Assembly: GCA_035297385.1 (NCBI GenBank)
Contig: DATGZD010000127.1
Span: 1 to 6,360, forward strand
Reading direction: 5' to 3'
Length of the DNA: 6,360 nucleotides
Source of the DNA: UBA11855 sp035297385
Lineage (GTDB): Archaea; Thermoproteota; Bathyarchaeia; Bathyarchaeales; Bathycorpusculaceae
Part shown: positions 1-4,995 of the stretch, in pieces
How the letters are laid out: every line of letters begins with the position of its first letter
Numbering within the stretch: the first letter of the stretch is position 1
The notes under the pieces: generated by a model
What the model saw: only the letters and a program-made list of their open reading frames with translations
Database searches by the model: none
What the model was told of the DNA's origin: nothing
Program-made: the position numbers and the translations under genes

Positions 1-124
1 AGATGTTCAGTTCATAGCACAGGTCTACGCCAGCAATTGGTGTGGTTGGAAGGTTGCGTATGGTTCCGAGAGTGTCCATTATTCTTCCAGGATTTAGTTT
101 CAACAAAACCAGATATTCAGTCAT
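1..124 (-). CDS. Partial small alpha/beta protein, N-terminal 41 residues, function unknown
   Basis: The reading frame opens at ATG (124-122) and stays open to the left edge, so the C-terminus is missing. A GGAGG Shine-Dalgarno site lies 9 bases upstream, which fixes the start; the ATG 5 bases further upstream meets a stop after two codons. The visible peptide starts MTEYLVLLKLNPG, continues with a helix-like stretch (about residues 14-24, RIMDTLGTIRN), and then a second strand-like segment with VDLCYELNI. This strand-helix-strand order resembles ferredoxin-fold dimerisation domains such as GYD or the Lrp/AsnC C-terminal (RAM) domain. That is inference from pattern only; 41 residues are too few to assign a family. 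The gene lies in the same orientation as the hypothetical gene at 251-538, with 126 bases between them. Confidence 0.7.
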   Translation of the reverse strand, partial: MTEYLVLLKLNPGRIMDTLGTIRNLPTTPIAGVDLCYELNI

Positions 125-133
125 TTCATTTAT

Positions 134-187
134 CCTCCATTTGATTTCTGGAAAAAGTGTGATTTTTTGAATTTTAACATTTATGAA
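134..187 (-). promoter_or_regulatory. Shine-Dalgarno site and weak promoter candidate for the partial gene at 1-124
   Basis: GGAGG on the minus strand (138-134) stands 9 bases before the ATG at 124 and is a strong Shine-Dalgarno match. Further upstream an AT-rich TTCATAAAT (about 187-179) could be a TATA element giving a leader of roughly 30 bases. Another AT-rich site lies at about 218-229. The Shine-Dalgarno site is clear; the choice of TATA element is a guess. Confidence 0.45.
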
Positions 188-250
188 GTAGCAATATTGA
201 CTACGGATTGCTGACAATGATATATTAGAACGGCACAGAAAAACTGCTAT

Positions 251-538
251 CTATGTTAAGCTCTGCCCATTTCTTGCTCTTCTGATGTTTTCCATTACTT
301 CTGGGGTCAGTTTGTTTTTGGTTAAGTTTCTAATTAGAATCACATCGTTTGGGTTGAGGTTGAACGTCAAACTTATCTGAAATTTCTTGGCAGCTAGAAA
401 ACAGTTTATTGCTCCATCGAGTTTTCCATCATTAAAATCAAGATCTATCATAGTATGAAGAGTTTTTCTTAATGCTTCCTTAATCTCATTAAAGCTCTCC
501 TCAGTAACCGTCTGTGCAGACCATTCATTCTCTTCCAA
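251..538 (-). CDS. Hypothetical 95-residue protein
   Basis: I do not recognise this protein. It begins at TTG (538-536), the only plausible start: an in-frame TAG lies three codons upstream and the next in-frame Met is residue 30. It stops at TAG (253-251). It is acidic at the N-terminus (MEENEW), with a probable helix at residues 13-30, an apparent strand region FQISLTFNL (about 53-61), an NPNDVILIR segment, and a charged helix ending LTPEVMENIRRARN. There is no signal peptide, membrane segment or metal-binding cysteine pair (one Cys, about residue 46). It is probably a small soluble protein. No strong Shine-Dalgarno site precedes it, only a weak GGT about a dozen bases upstream. The reading is supported mainly by ORF length, sensible composition and orientation shared with its neighbours. 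Confidence 0.6.
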   Translation of the reverse strand: MEENEWSAQTVTEESFNEIKEALRKTLHTMIDLDFNDGKLDGAINCFLAAKKFQISLTFNLNPNDVILIRNLTKNKLTPEVMENIRRARNGQSLT

Positions 539-726
539 TTTAATCTACCAATTAACCTGATAAACTCTGAATATTAATTCCATTGTTTCCAATATCGATA
601 TATGAGTGGTCAGGAGTCTGGACATTTAGCTCAGAGAAATACTAACTATTGTTGGGTCATAAGGTTAGGACTCTTTAGCGGGCAATCTAGTCACGTCAAA
701 TAAGAGTAAGAAATGAATTGAGAGAA
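539..726. other. Gap without a supported gene between rpoN and the hypothetical gene
   Basis: No ORF or RNA gene convinces me here. For the gene at 251-538, read on the minus strand, CATATATCGA around 594-604 is a possible TATA element with a leader of roughly 30 bases. A second AT-rich site (TTAATATT, about 571-578) would give a very short leader. The rpoN-proximal end carries a T-rich tract, listed separately. The plus strand contains TTTAGCTCAGAG (625-636), which resembles a tRNA D-arm, but no acceptor stem, anticodon stem or T-arm accompanies it. Confidence 0.4.
700..719 (-). terminator. T-rich tract after rpoN, candidate operon terminator
   Basis: Beginning 7 bases after the rpoN stop, the minus strand reads as pyrimidines rich in T (TTCATTTCTTACTCTTATTT). 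Archaeal RNAP can terminate at U-rich tracts without a hairpin, and this is the end of the collinear operon. No clear stem precedes it, so the call rests on composition and position only. Confidence 0.35.
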
Positions 727-957
727 TTAGTAGAAGTTGCGGCTTTCTTTCCGTTTCTCGGATTCTTCATAGAACCTGAGTACTTCGTCAATAATCTCAA
801 CGTTCGATAGTAGCATGCGTCTACAACAGTACCGCTTAATGTCTAAACTGTCTAATACGTCAGCAGCGTTTTCGCCTGTGCGAATTCTTCTTGCGAATTC
901 TTCCCATCGGTCACCCACGAGTTTGCCACACGTGAAACACCTAACAGGAATAATCAA
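727..957 (-). CDS. rpoN: DNA-directed RNA polymerase subunit N (RpoN/Rpb10)
   Basis: RpoN is the archaeal counterpart of eukaryotic Rpb10, a small zinc protein that joins the D/L/N/P assembly platform of RNA polymerase. The 76-residue product shows the family signature: the N-terminus MIIPVRCFTCGK with Cys7 and Cys10, and the pair Cys44-Cys45 in RYCCRRML; these four bind zinc. A C-terminal helix follows (EIIDEVLRFYEE), then a charged tail slightly longer than the core family. Translation starts at TTG (957-955), because the conserved N-terminus begins exactly there; an ATG 5 bases upstream is out of frame and stops at the third codon. It lies 11 bases after rps9 and is the last operon gene; the rpoK that often follows in other archaea is absent here. 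Confidence 0.97.
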   Translation of the reverse strand: MIIPVRCFTCGKLVGDRWEEFARRIRTGENAADVLDSLDIKRYCCRRMLLSNVEIIDEVLRFYEESEKRKESRNFY

Positions 958-968
958 CTCATGTTCGC

Positions 969-1382
969 CTACCTGTAACTCTTCTGTTCCTTAGCTCTGG
1001 CGCCTGGTCCACCAAATTTCTTGGGCTCTTTACTTCGTGAATCGCCAACGATCATAGTTCTATCATACTCATTGAAAACGGTTTTCAAGTGGCTGCTTTT
1101 TGTCCATTTTAATAGTGCGTTCGCTACTGCCATTCTTGCAGCTTCGGCTTGTCCCATGTAGCCTCCGCCTTGAGTGCGCACGTCCATGTCAACTTGTTTC
1201 CAGATTTCATCTCCAGCTTGGAGTAGAGGTTCCATAATTTTTGCTCTTGCGATCTGTGGCTCATAGATTTCAACTGGAGTTCTGTTTATTCGTATTCTTC
1301 CCGCACCGGGCTTGACAACTGCTCGGGCTACTGCAGTCTTTCTTTTTCCACTAGCGACTAAAACTCTCTTTTTTTCTGGCAT
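969..1382 (-). CDS. rps9: 30S ribosomal protein S9 (uS9)
   Basis: uS9 sits in the head of the small subunit, and its C-terminal tail reaches the P-site tRNA anticodon region. The 137-residue sequence has the family features: SGKRKTAVARA (residues 11-21), GRIRINRTPVEIY (28-40), the glycine-rich RTQGGGYMGQAEAARMA segment (about 69-85), and a C-terminus ending in QKSYR, the invariant tail with terminal arginine. Length is normal for an archaeal uS9. The ATG start is preceded by GGTGA, located in the last codons of rpl13, with a gap of 2 bases between the rpl13 stop and this start. That fits translational coupling. rpoN follows 11 bases after its TAG stop. Confidence 0.98.
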   Translation of the reverse strand: MPEKKRVLVASGKRKTAVARAVVKPGAGRIRINRTPVEIYEPQIARAKIMEPLLQAGDEIWKQVDMDVRTQGGGYMGQAEAARMAVANALLKWTKSSHLKTVFNEYDRTMIVGDSRSKEPKKFGGPGARAKEQKSYR

Positions 1383-1384
1383 AA

Positions 1385-1828
1385 TTATTCACCTTGGTTC
1401 CAACCAATCTCCCTAGCTAATTCTGCTAGAGTAAATTGGGGTCCTTTTAATTTTGATGAATCAGCATCCATGAATTTTTCAGTTTTTTGATCCCTTAATT
1501 CTTGAGGAACACTCATGAAGACTCTAAGGTTAGCGATGGCTCTCTGTCCTTTCACCTGTTTCATTGGTAACATGCCTCTGACAGTTTTGAGCATAATGCG
1601 ATCTGGTCTCCTGTAATGGAATGGTCCTCTTTCAGGGGCACCAACTTCAAGGAATTGTTTCGCTTCAGCGACTTTACTCTTGCGTCTTCCAGATAATACC
1701 GCTTTCTCAGCGTTGATTATGGTAACTTGTTCACCAATGAGGAGTCTCTTAGCAACTTGGCTACATAATCTTCCCAATATTAATCCTTCCGCATCCACAA
1801 TGATACCTGGTTTTTTGTTGGTTTGCAT
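1385..1828 (-). CDS. rpl13: 50S ribosomal protein L13 (uL13)
   Basis: uL13 is a 23S rRNA-binding protein and an early assembly component of the large subunit. The 147-residue product carries the typical N-terminal block, IIVDAEGLILGRLCSQVAK (about 9-27), followed by INAEKAVLSGRRK, then HYRRPDRIMLKTVRGMLP (about 71-88) and a C-terminal helix FTLAELAREIGW. Length is usual for archaea. The ATG at 1828 has GGTGA a short distance upstream; that site overlaps the stop codon of rpl18e (CGG TGA), so the last two codons of rpl18e double as its ribosome binding site. The gap to rpl18e is 7 bases and to rps9 2 bases. Confidence 0.98.
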   Translation of the reverse strand: MQTNKKPGIIVDAEGLILGRLCSQVAKRLLIGEQVTIINAEKAVLSGRRKSKVAEAKQFLEVGAPERGPFHYRRPDRIMLKTVRGMLPMKQVKGQRAIANLRVFMSVPQELRDQKTEKFMDADSSKLKGPQFTLAELAREIGWNQGE

Positions 1829-1835
1829 TGTTTTT

Positions 1836-2198
1836 TCACCGAATTATCTTCACTTTTGCCCCTGTCGGGTTCTTCTCAACAAGCTCATTAATTGACATGT
1901 ATTTTGCCTTTGCTGCTTTCAGTTTTCCTGCTGCTGAAGCGGATACTTGAAATGATGCGACGGTTAATGCGTGATCAAGGTTGCCTGTGCCCAAGATTTT
2001 GCCTGGAACAACGATTACATCACTACGTTCTGTGTGTCTGTTTATTTGGCTTAAGTTAACAGAAATTCGTGATCTTCTTGATTTTGATAGGTTTTTGGCT
2101 ACGTCATGCCAAACACCTGCATCTTGTTGTCTACTCTGTTTCTTTAGGAAACGTATGAGTGATACAAGTTCACTGTTTGTGGATTGAGTTTCCCTCAT
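1836..2198 (-). CDS. rpl18e: 50S ribosomal protein L18e (eL18)
   Basis: eL18 is a large-subunit protein of the uL15/eL18 superfamily, found in archaea and eukaryotes but not bacteria. The 120-residue protein shows the archaeal pattern: an N-terminal helix SELVSLIRFLKKQSRQ, VWHDVAKNLSKSRRSRISVNL (28-48), and the conserved VIVVPGKILGTGNLDHALTVAS core (about 61-82), ending in a short strand VKIIR. The ATG (2198-2196) overlaps the rpoD TGA in an ATGA arrangement, giving a 4-base overlap and strongly implying termination-reinitiation coupling with rpoD. A weak AGGT lies about 14 bases upstream. Its own stop overlaps the rpl13 ribosome binding site. Confidence 0.97.
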   Translation of the reverse strand: MRETQSTNSELVSLIRFLKKQSRQQDAGVWHDVAKNLSKSRRSRISVNLSQINRHTERSDVIVVPGKILGTGNLDHALTVASFQVSASAAGKLKAAKAKYMSINELVEKNPTGAKVKIIR

Positions 2199-3031
2199 TT
2201 TGTTTCTTCAACCTTTAATTCTTCTTGGAATTCCTGCAATTGTTTGTCCAAGATTTTGGTGGCTTCCTGCAGGATTTGTTCTGGGGGTAATCCGCCATTT
2301 GTTTCTAAATTCATGATGAATGCGTTCTTCTCCCATTCTACTTTAATATTCTTGGGTTCTGTTGGGCATGCTTCTACACAATCCATACAAAGGTTGCATG
2401 CTGTTAGATCACGAACGTCTACTTTTTCGTCCTTGATTGAGATCGCTTTTTTGGGACATATATCCACGCATTTTTGGCAGTCTTCACATTTCTCGTTTGG
2501 GACTTCTATTTTAGGAAGATATTTGTAAGCAGAAACAGCGACTGGTTGCCATTTTGCGTGGTTTTTTCCTTTGCCCAATCTTGCATAAGCTTCTAGCTTC
2601 AGTTTCTGGCCTTTTGCAAGTTTAATAATTGGTATTTTATCCGAGACAGGTACGATTTCTGGGTTTTCTGAAACAAGTTCACCTGAGTAGACTGTTCGTG
2701 TACCCTCTTTTGATTCTGCATCTAACGTTAATGTTACACGACATTGGGGGCAACCGAACTCACTCTGACATTCACATTCTTCGGGGAGGTTGTATCCTTG
2801 TAAATCTGTCTTGAGTGGAGTTAGCCCTAATCTATGTGCTACGATTTCATCTTGTAGAATAGATGAGTTTTCAATCATGACGACTTCATCAATTGCCATA
2901 CTTGGAACTTCAGCCAAAGCTATGCGACGCAGGGCGTTCATTAATGGAACGTCTGCTTCCCTAACGAGTATACGCAAGCTTGTCTCGTTCTTTTCCAAGA
3001 CTTCAATTTTCACTTTTATGGAACACTCCAT
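2195..3031 (-). CDS. rpoD: DNA-directed RNA polymerase subunit D with two-cluster ferredoxin domain
   Basis: Subunit D is the archaeal counterpart of Rpb3 and bacterial alpha; it pairs with subunit L and nucleates RNAP assembly. In the 278-residue product the dimerisation part comes first (ADVPLMNALRRIALAEVPSMAID, about 26-48). A four-cysteine knot follows with Cys86, Cys88, Cys94 and Cys97 (CxC-x5-CxxC), corresponding to the Rpb3 zinc site. The ferredoxin-like domain (about 172-233) has two full CxxCxxCxxxCP motifs: Cys182/185/188/192 and Cys212/215/218/222. All eight ligands are present, so two 4Fe-4S clusters are expected, unlike archaeal D subunits that lost one or both. The C-terminus is an acidic helix (QLQEFQEELKVEE). 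The ATG at 3031 matches the family start. An 80-base gap with a hairpin lies upstream, and rpl18e overlaps its stop. Confidence 0.97.
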   Translation of the reverse strand: MECSIKVKIEVLEKNETSLRILVREADVPLMNALRRIALAEVPSMAIDEVVMIENSSILQDEIVAHRLGLTPLKTDLQGYNLPEECECQSEFGCPQCRVTLTLDAESKEGTRTVYSGELVSENPEIVPVSDKIPIIKLAKGQKLKLEAYARLGKGKNHAKWQPVAVSAYKYLPKIEVPNEKCEDCQKCVDICPKKAISIKDEKVDVRDLTACNLCMDCVEACPTEPKNIKVEWEKNAFIMNLETNGGLPPEQILQEATKILDKQLQEFQEELKVEETK

Positions 3032-3048
3032 AATTGGATTACTATAAT

Positions 3049-3063
3049 AACCGCCGTGCGGTT
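3049..3063. repeat. Perfect 6-bp inverted repeat (hairpin) 17 bases upstream of rpoD
   Basis: On the plus strand AACCGC (3049-3054) and GCGGTT (3058-3063) are perfect inverted copies with a 3-base loop CGT. It is the only GC-rich patch in an otherwise AT-rich 80-base gap. It lies close to the rpoD start, so it could be an RNA hairpin in the operon transcript (attenuation, processing or translational control) or an operator if rpoD has its own promoter. No U-run follows on the minus strand, so an intrinsic terminator is unlikely. The function is unknown. Confidence 0.6.
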
Positions 3064-3066
3064 CAA

Positions 3067-3079
3067 TTAAAAGTATAAG
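3067..3079 (-). promoter_or_regulatory. Candidate internal promoter for rpoD
   Basis: The minus strand has TTATACTTTTAAT about 36-48 bases before the rpoD ATG. As a TATA element it would place the transcript start near 3047, leaving a leader of about 15 bases and putting the 3049-3063 inverted repeat between the TATA element and the start site. The wide gap at this point, unique within the operon, favours an internal promoter, but the match is weak and no Shine-Dalgarno site is evident before rpoD. Confidence 0.35.
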
Positions 3080-3111
3080 TGCATTATTTCAATTTTTCTG
3101 TTAATAATGCC

Positions 3112-3510
3112 TTAAACTCTTCTGCCTCTTCGTCCACCACGTCTTCTTGTCCCATCATGCGGGATTGGTGTGACTTCTTCGATGCGTTCAATTCTGAACC
3201 CAAACCGGGCCAAGGCTCGGATAGCTGCTTGTGCTCCTGGTCCTGGAGTTCGTGGTCCTGCTCCGCCTGGTGCACGAACCTTGATGTGTATTGCCGTTAT
3301 TCCCTTGTCTCTTGCTGCTTCTGCAGCTGCTGTTGCTGCACGCATGGCGGCATACGGTGAGGATTCCATACGGTCAGCTTTTACGAACATGCCACCGCTT
3401 GTGCGGCTTATGGTTTCAGCGCCTGAAATGTCCGTTATATGGATTAATGTATTGTTGTAGCTACTGAAGATGTGGACGACTCCCCATTTTTCGTTGCGTT
3501 TGCTGCTCAG
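3112..3510 (-). CDS. rps11: 30S ribosomal protein S11 (uS11), CTG start
   Basis: uS11 lies in the platform of the small subunit near the mRNA exit and the E-site. Read from CTG (3510-3508) the product is 132 residues, normal for an archaeal uS11. It starts (M)SSKRNEKWGVVHIFSS, continues NNTLIHITDISGAE and ISRTSGGMFVKADR, then KVRAPGGAGPRTPGPGAQAA, and ends in IPHDGTRRRGGRRGRRV, all family hallmarks. The first in-frame ATG (3390) falls inside the conserved SGGM block and would delete 40 essential residues, so it cannot be the start. No ATG, GTG or TTG exists between that ATG and the upstream region. CTG sits 9 bases after a perfect AGGAGG and overlaps the rps4 TGA. An ATT directly upstream is a less likely alternative start. 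A base error in the assembly (ATG to CTG) is possible. Confidence 0.93.
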   Translation of the reverse strand: MSSKRNEKWGVVHIFSSYNNTLIHITDISGAETISRTSGGMFVKADRMESSPYAAMRAATAAAEAARDKGITAIHIKVRAPGGAGPRTPGPGAQAAIRALARFGFRIERIEEVTPIPHDGTRRRGGRRGRRV

Positions 3511-4094
3511 AATCTGCCGCCTCCTCTCTGTCCTCTTCTACCTCTTGGTTGCCTAATTTCAGGCTGCTTTGTTACGACTGACATGGCTAAACGTGTAGGA
3601 TGACTTGGGTTAGCCAGTGAACTTTGTGAGGAGTAGGTAAGTTGGGCTTCATCCTCGCGTGAGACGATGTAACTTGGAATCGTTACTCTTCGATTTCCGA
3701 TGAGTATGTGACCATGAGTTACCAATTGGCGTGCTTGGAATGGTGTTTTTGCTAAAGCTTTTCTGAAAACAATCGTCTGTAATCTTCGTTCAAGAAGATC
3801 CTCTATCGCTAAGTCTAAAACATTGTCTAAGATAGCAGTTTCTTGAAGGATGCCACTTTTTTTCAGTTTTGTGAGAAGTTCATTTTCCATTTTTTGACGT
3901 TCTTCAGGGGTTTTGCCGATAAGTGAGCGGGCGATTCCTCTGAATTTTGATAATGATGTTTCATGACGCCAGAGTTCATGTTTGTTTCTTAAACCATACT
4001 GACCTAAGAGTTTGAGTTCTTCTTGAAGTGTGTCTTGACGCCATGCAAATCGAGGAGTTGCATACTTTTTTCTTTGTCGCTTTGGATCACCCAT
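3507..4094 (-). CDS. rps4: 30S ribosomal protein S4 (uS4)
   Basis: uS4 is a primary 16S rRNA-binding protein that starts assembly of the small-subunit body. The 195-residue product opens MGDPKRQRKKYATPRFAW, typical of archaeal uS4. It has a helical middle section (EERQKMENELLTKLKKSGIL, about 64-83). The S4 RNA-binding domain spans about 103-150 (RRLQTIVFRKALAKTPFQAR, then VTHGHILIGNRRVTIPSYIV). A low-complexity, serine- and proline-containing linker leads to a basic Gly-Arg tail (RGRRGQRGGGRF). The ATG is 2 bases after the rps13 stop, with a GGAGG core 9 bases upstream inside rps13 codons. The TGA stop overlaps the first codon of rps11. Confidence 0.98.
   Translation of the reverse strand: MGDPKRQRKKYATPRFAWRQDTLQEELKLLGQYGLRNKHELWRHETSLSKFRGIARSLIGKTPEERQKMENELLTKLKKSGILQETAILDNVLDLAIEDLLERRLQTIVFRKALAKTPFQARQLVTHGHILIGNRRVTIPSYIVSREDEAQLTYSSQSSLANPSHPTRLAMSVVTKQPEIRQPRGRRGQRGGGRF
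3520..3525 (-). promoter_or_regulatory. Shine-Dalgarno site that fixes the rps11 start
   Basis: AGGAGG on the minus strand lies within the Arg-Gly-Gly codons near the end of rps4. Its GGAGG core is separated from the CTG codon by 9 bases. That is the same spacing seen between GGAGG and ATG for rps4 and for the gene at 1-124, which supports CTG (rather than the adjacent ATT, 6 bases away) as the initiator. Confidence 0.8.
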
Positions 4095-4096
4095 GC

Positions 4097-4588
4097 TTAC
4101 TTGCCTCCTTCAGTTGGTGGTGCTCCTCCGGGTTTAGCCATAAGTGTTTTCTTCTTGACACCTAATGCTTTGCCTGCTCTACCCGTGGTTTTTGTATGTT
4201 GACCACGGACTTTTAAGCTGTAAGCATGGCGGTATCCTCGCCAAGATCTTATTTCTTTGGCTTGTTCGATATCAGTTTTTGTTTTTAAAACAAGCTCAGC
4301 ACTCGTAAGATGTACATCTCTGCCTGTCTCTGTATCCTTTCTTCGGTTAAAAAGCCAAATTGGCAAATTATACTTTGTTGGGTCTTCGATTATTTCTTCT
4401 ATTTTAGTAACATCTGATTCAGTCAAAAACCCTACACGCAGATCAGGGTTTATGTTTGCTTTTCTTAGAATTGCGTTGGAGAGGCTCATGCTTATGCCTT
4501 TAATTTCTTTCAACGCATAAACAGTTTTCAAGGTTCCTGCTACATCAGAACCTGCAATTCGAAGCATATGACGAAATTCTTGTGACAT
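4097..4588 (-). CDS. rps13: 30S ribosomal protein S13 (uS13)
   Basis: uS13 lies in the head of the small subunit, bridges to the large subunit and contacts P-site tRNA through its C-terminal tail. The 163-residue protein shows FRHMLRIAGSDVAGTLKTVYAL (5-26), the helical KEIKGISMSLSNAILRKANI region (about 27-46), an archaeal insert PIWLFNRRKDTETG (76-89), and the conserved RSWRGYRHAYSLKVRGQHTKTTGR region (114-137). It ends in a Lys/Gly/Pro-rich tail. The ATG at 4588 fits the archaeal family start; an ATG 10 bases upstream is out of frame. It is the first gene of the operon, behind a strong promoter, with a leader of about 25 bases and only a weak GGATGA-type ribosome binding site. Confidence 0.98.
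   Translation of the reverse strand: MSQEFRHMLRIAGSDVAGTLKTVYALKEIKGISMSLSNAILRKANINPDLRVGFLTESDVTKIEEIIEDPTKYNLPIWLFNRRKDTETGRDVHLTSAELVLKTKTDIEQAKEIRSWRGYRHAYSLKVRGQHTKTTGRAGKALGVKKKTLMAKPGGAPPTEGGK
4104..4108 (-). promoter_or_regulatory. Shine-Dalgarno site of rps4, inside rps13
   Basis: GGAGG (4108-4104) is formed by the Gly-Gly codons that precede the last lysine of uS13 and stands 9 bases before the rps4 ATG. The coding tail of uS13 therefore carries the next gene's ribosome binding site. Confidence 0.75.
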
Positions 4589-4632
4589 TTATTTTCATCC
4601 GGTTAATTGAAGCAACCAACAACATAAGGTGT

Positions 4633-4650
4633 AATTTATTTAAACCTTCC
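4633..4650 (-). promoter_or_regulatory. BRE/TATA promoter of the ribosomal protein operon
   Basis: On the minus strand GGAAGG (4650-4645) is followed directly by TTTAAATAAATT (4644-4633). This matches the archaeal layout of a purine-rich TFB recognition element next to a TATA box. Counting about 26 bases from the box centre puts the transcript start near 4613, roughly 25 bases before the rps13 ATG. It is the best promoter in the window and serves the most highly expressed genes. Confidence 0.75.
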
Positions 4651-4942
4651 TTCTTGCAGCTTTTACAAATTCCATCCCGAATTGAAAAAGATTCAGTGAA
4701 CTCGCTGCTTTTGTACACGTCAATCTTGATAAAACCATAATAAAAGAGAGGTTTTAATAAAATCCGCTAATGGTAATGACTTACATTTTCTTCTGAATAC
4801 AAAAATAAATATTCTACGTTAAAATGCTAACGGGGTATTACTTTTGCTCCTATTAAGAACGTTGTCTATCAGAAAAGATATTAGTTAGCTCATTGGTTAC
4901 TATCTCAACAGTAATAAGTCGGAATTCGCAATAGAACTTATT
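4651..4942. other. AT-rich divergent intergenic region without a supported gene
   Basis: This stretch separates the rps13 operon from the divergent winged-helix gene. I see no convincing protein or RNA gene. It contains short imperfect repeats that might bind a regulator, for example TTACT and AGTAA facing each other across 8 bases (4897-4914). A 32-codon minus-strand frame (4640-4738) ends inside the TATA box and is treated as chance. The length, longer than a minimal promoter needs, leaves room for regulatory sites. Confidence 0.45.
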
Positions 4943-4954
4943 AAGGTTTTAAGT
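4936..4954 (+). promoter_or_regulatory. Candidate promoter of the winged-helix gene with overlapping inverted repeat
   Basis: AAGG (4943-4946) followed by TTTTAAGT (4947-4954) resembles a BRE/TATA pair and echoes the AAGG-TTTAAATA of the rps13 promoter on the other strand. It predicts a start near 4977 and a leader of about 19 bases containing the ribosome binding site. ACTTA (4936-4940) and TAAGT (4950-4954) form an inverted repeat over the element and could be an operator. A second AT-rich site, TGATATAG (4961-4968), is an alternative. Confidence 0.5.
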
Positions 4955-4981
4955 AACGGTTGATATAGTAGAAAAATCTTT

Positions 4982-4989
4982 AGGTGTGA
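4982..4989 (+). promoter_or_regulatory. Ribosome binding site supporting a TTG start
   Basis: AGGTGTGA lies 6 bases before the TTG codon at 4996. No ATG occurs nearby in frame, so this GGTG-type site is what selects TTG as the start of the winged-helix gene. Confidence 0.6.
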
Positions 4990-4995
4990 ATTTGG

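Noticed and set aside
605..700. tRNA-like segment on the plus strand with TTTAGCTCAGAG and a CAT triplet in a plausible anticodon setting
   Set aside because: The flanking bases do not form an anticodon stem (GTTGG opposite GGTTA), there is no T-arm GTTCRA motif and no 7-bp acceptor stem.
3067..3090. Five-codon frame (ATG CAC TTA TAC TTT TAA) on the minus strand before rpoD, as a leader peptide
   Set aside because: Too short and without a ribosome binding site or any repeated codon pattern that would suggest attenuation.
3112..3390. uS11 annotated from the internal ATG at 3390 as a 92-residue protein
   Set aside because: The codons upstream of this ATG encode the conserved uS11 N-terminal 40 residues in the same frame, so this would be a truncated annotation.
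3084..3460. Long frames on both strands overlapping rps11, rich in Ser/Cys/Trp or Pro/Ala
   Set aside because: They are shadows of the rps11 coding sequence; residue composition is not that of a folded protein and no start signals are present.
4640..4738. 32-codon minus-strand frame (starts MVLSRLTC) just upstream of rps13
   Set aside because: No ribosome binding site, no recognisable features, and its stop lies inside the rps13 TATA box, so translation from a separate transcript is unlikely.
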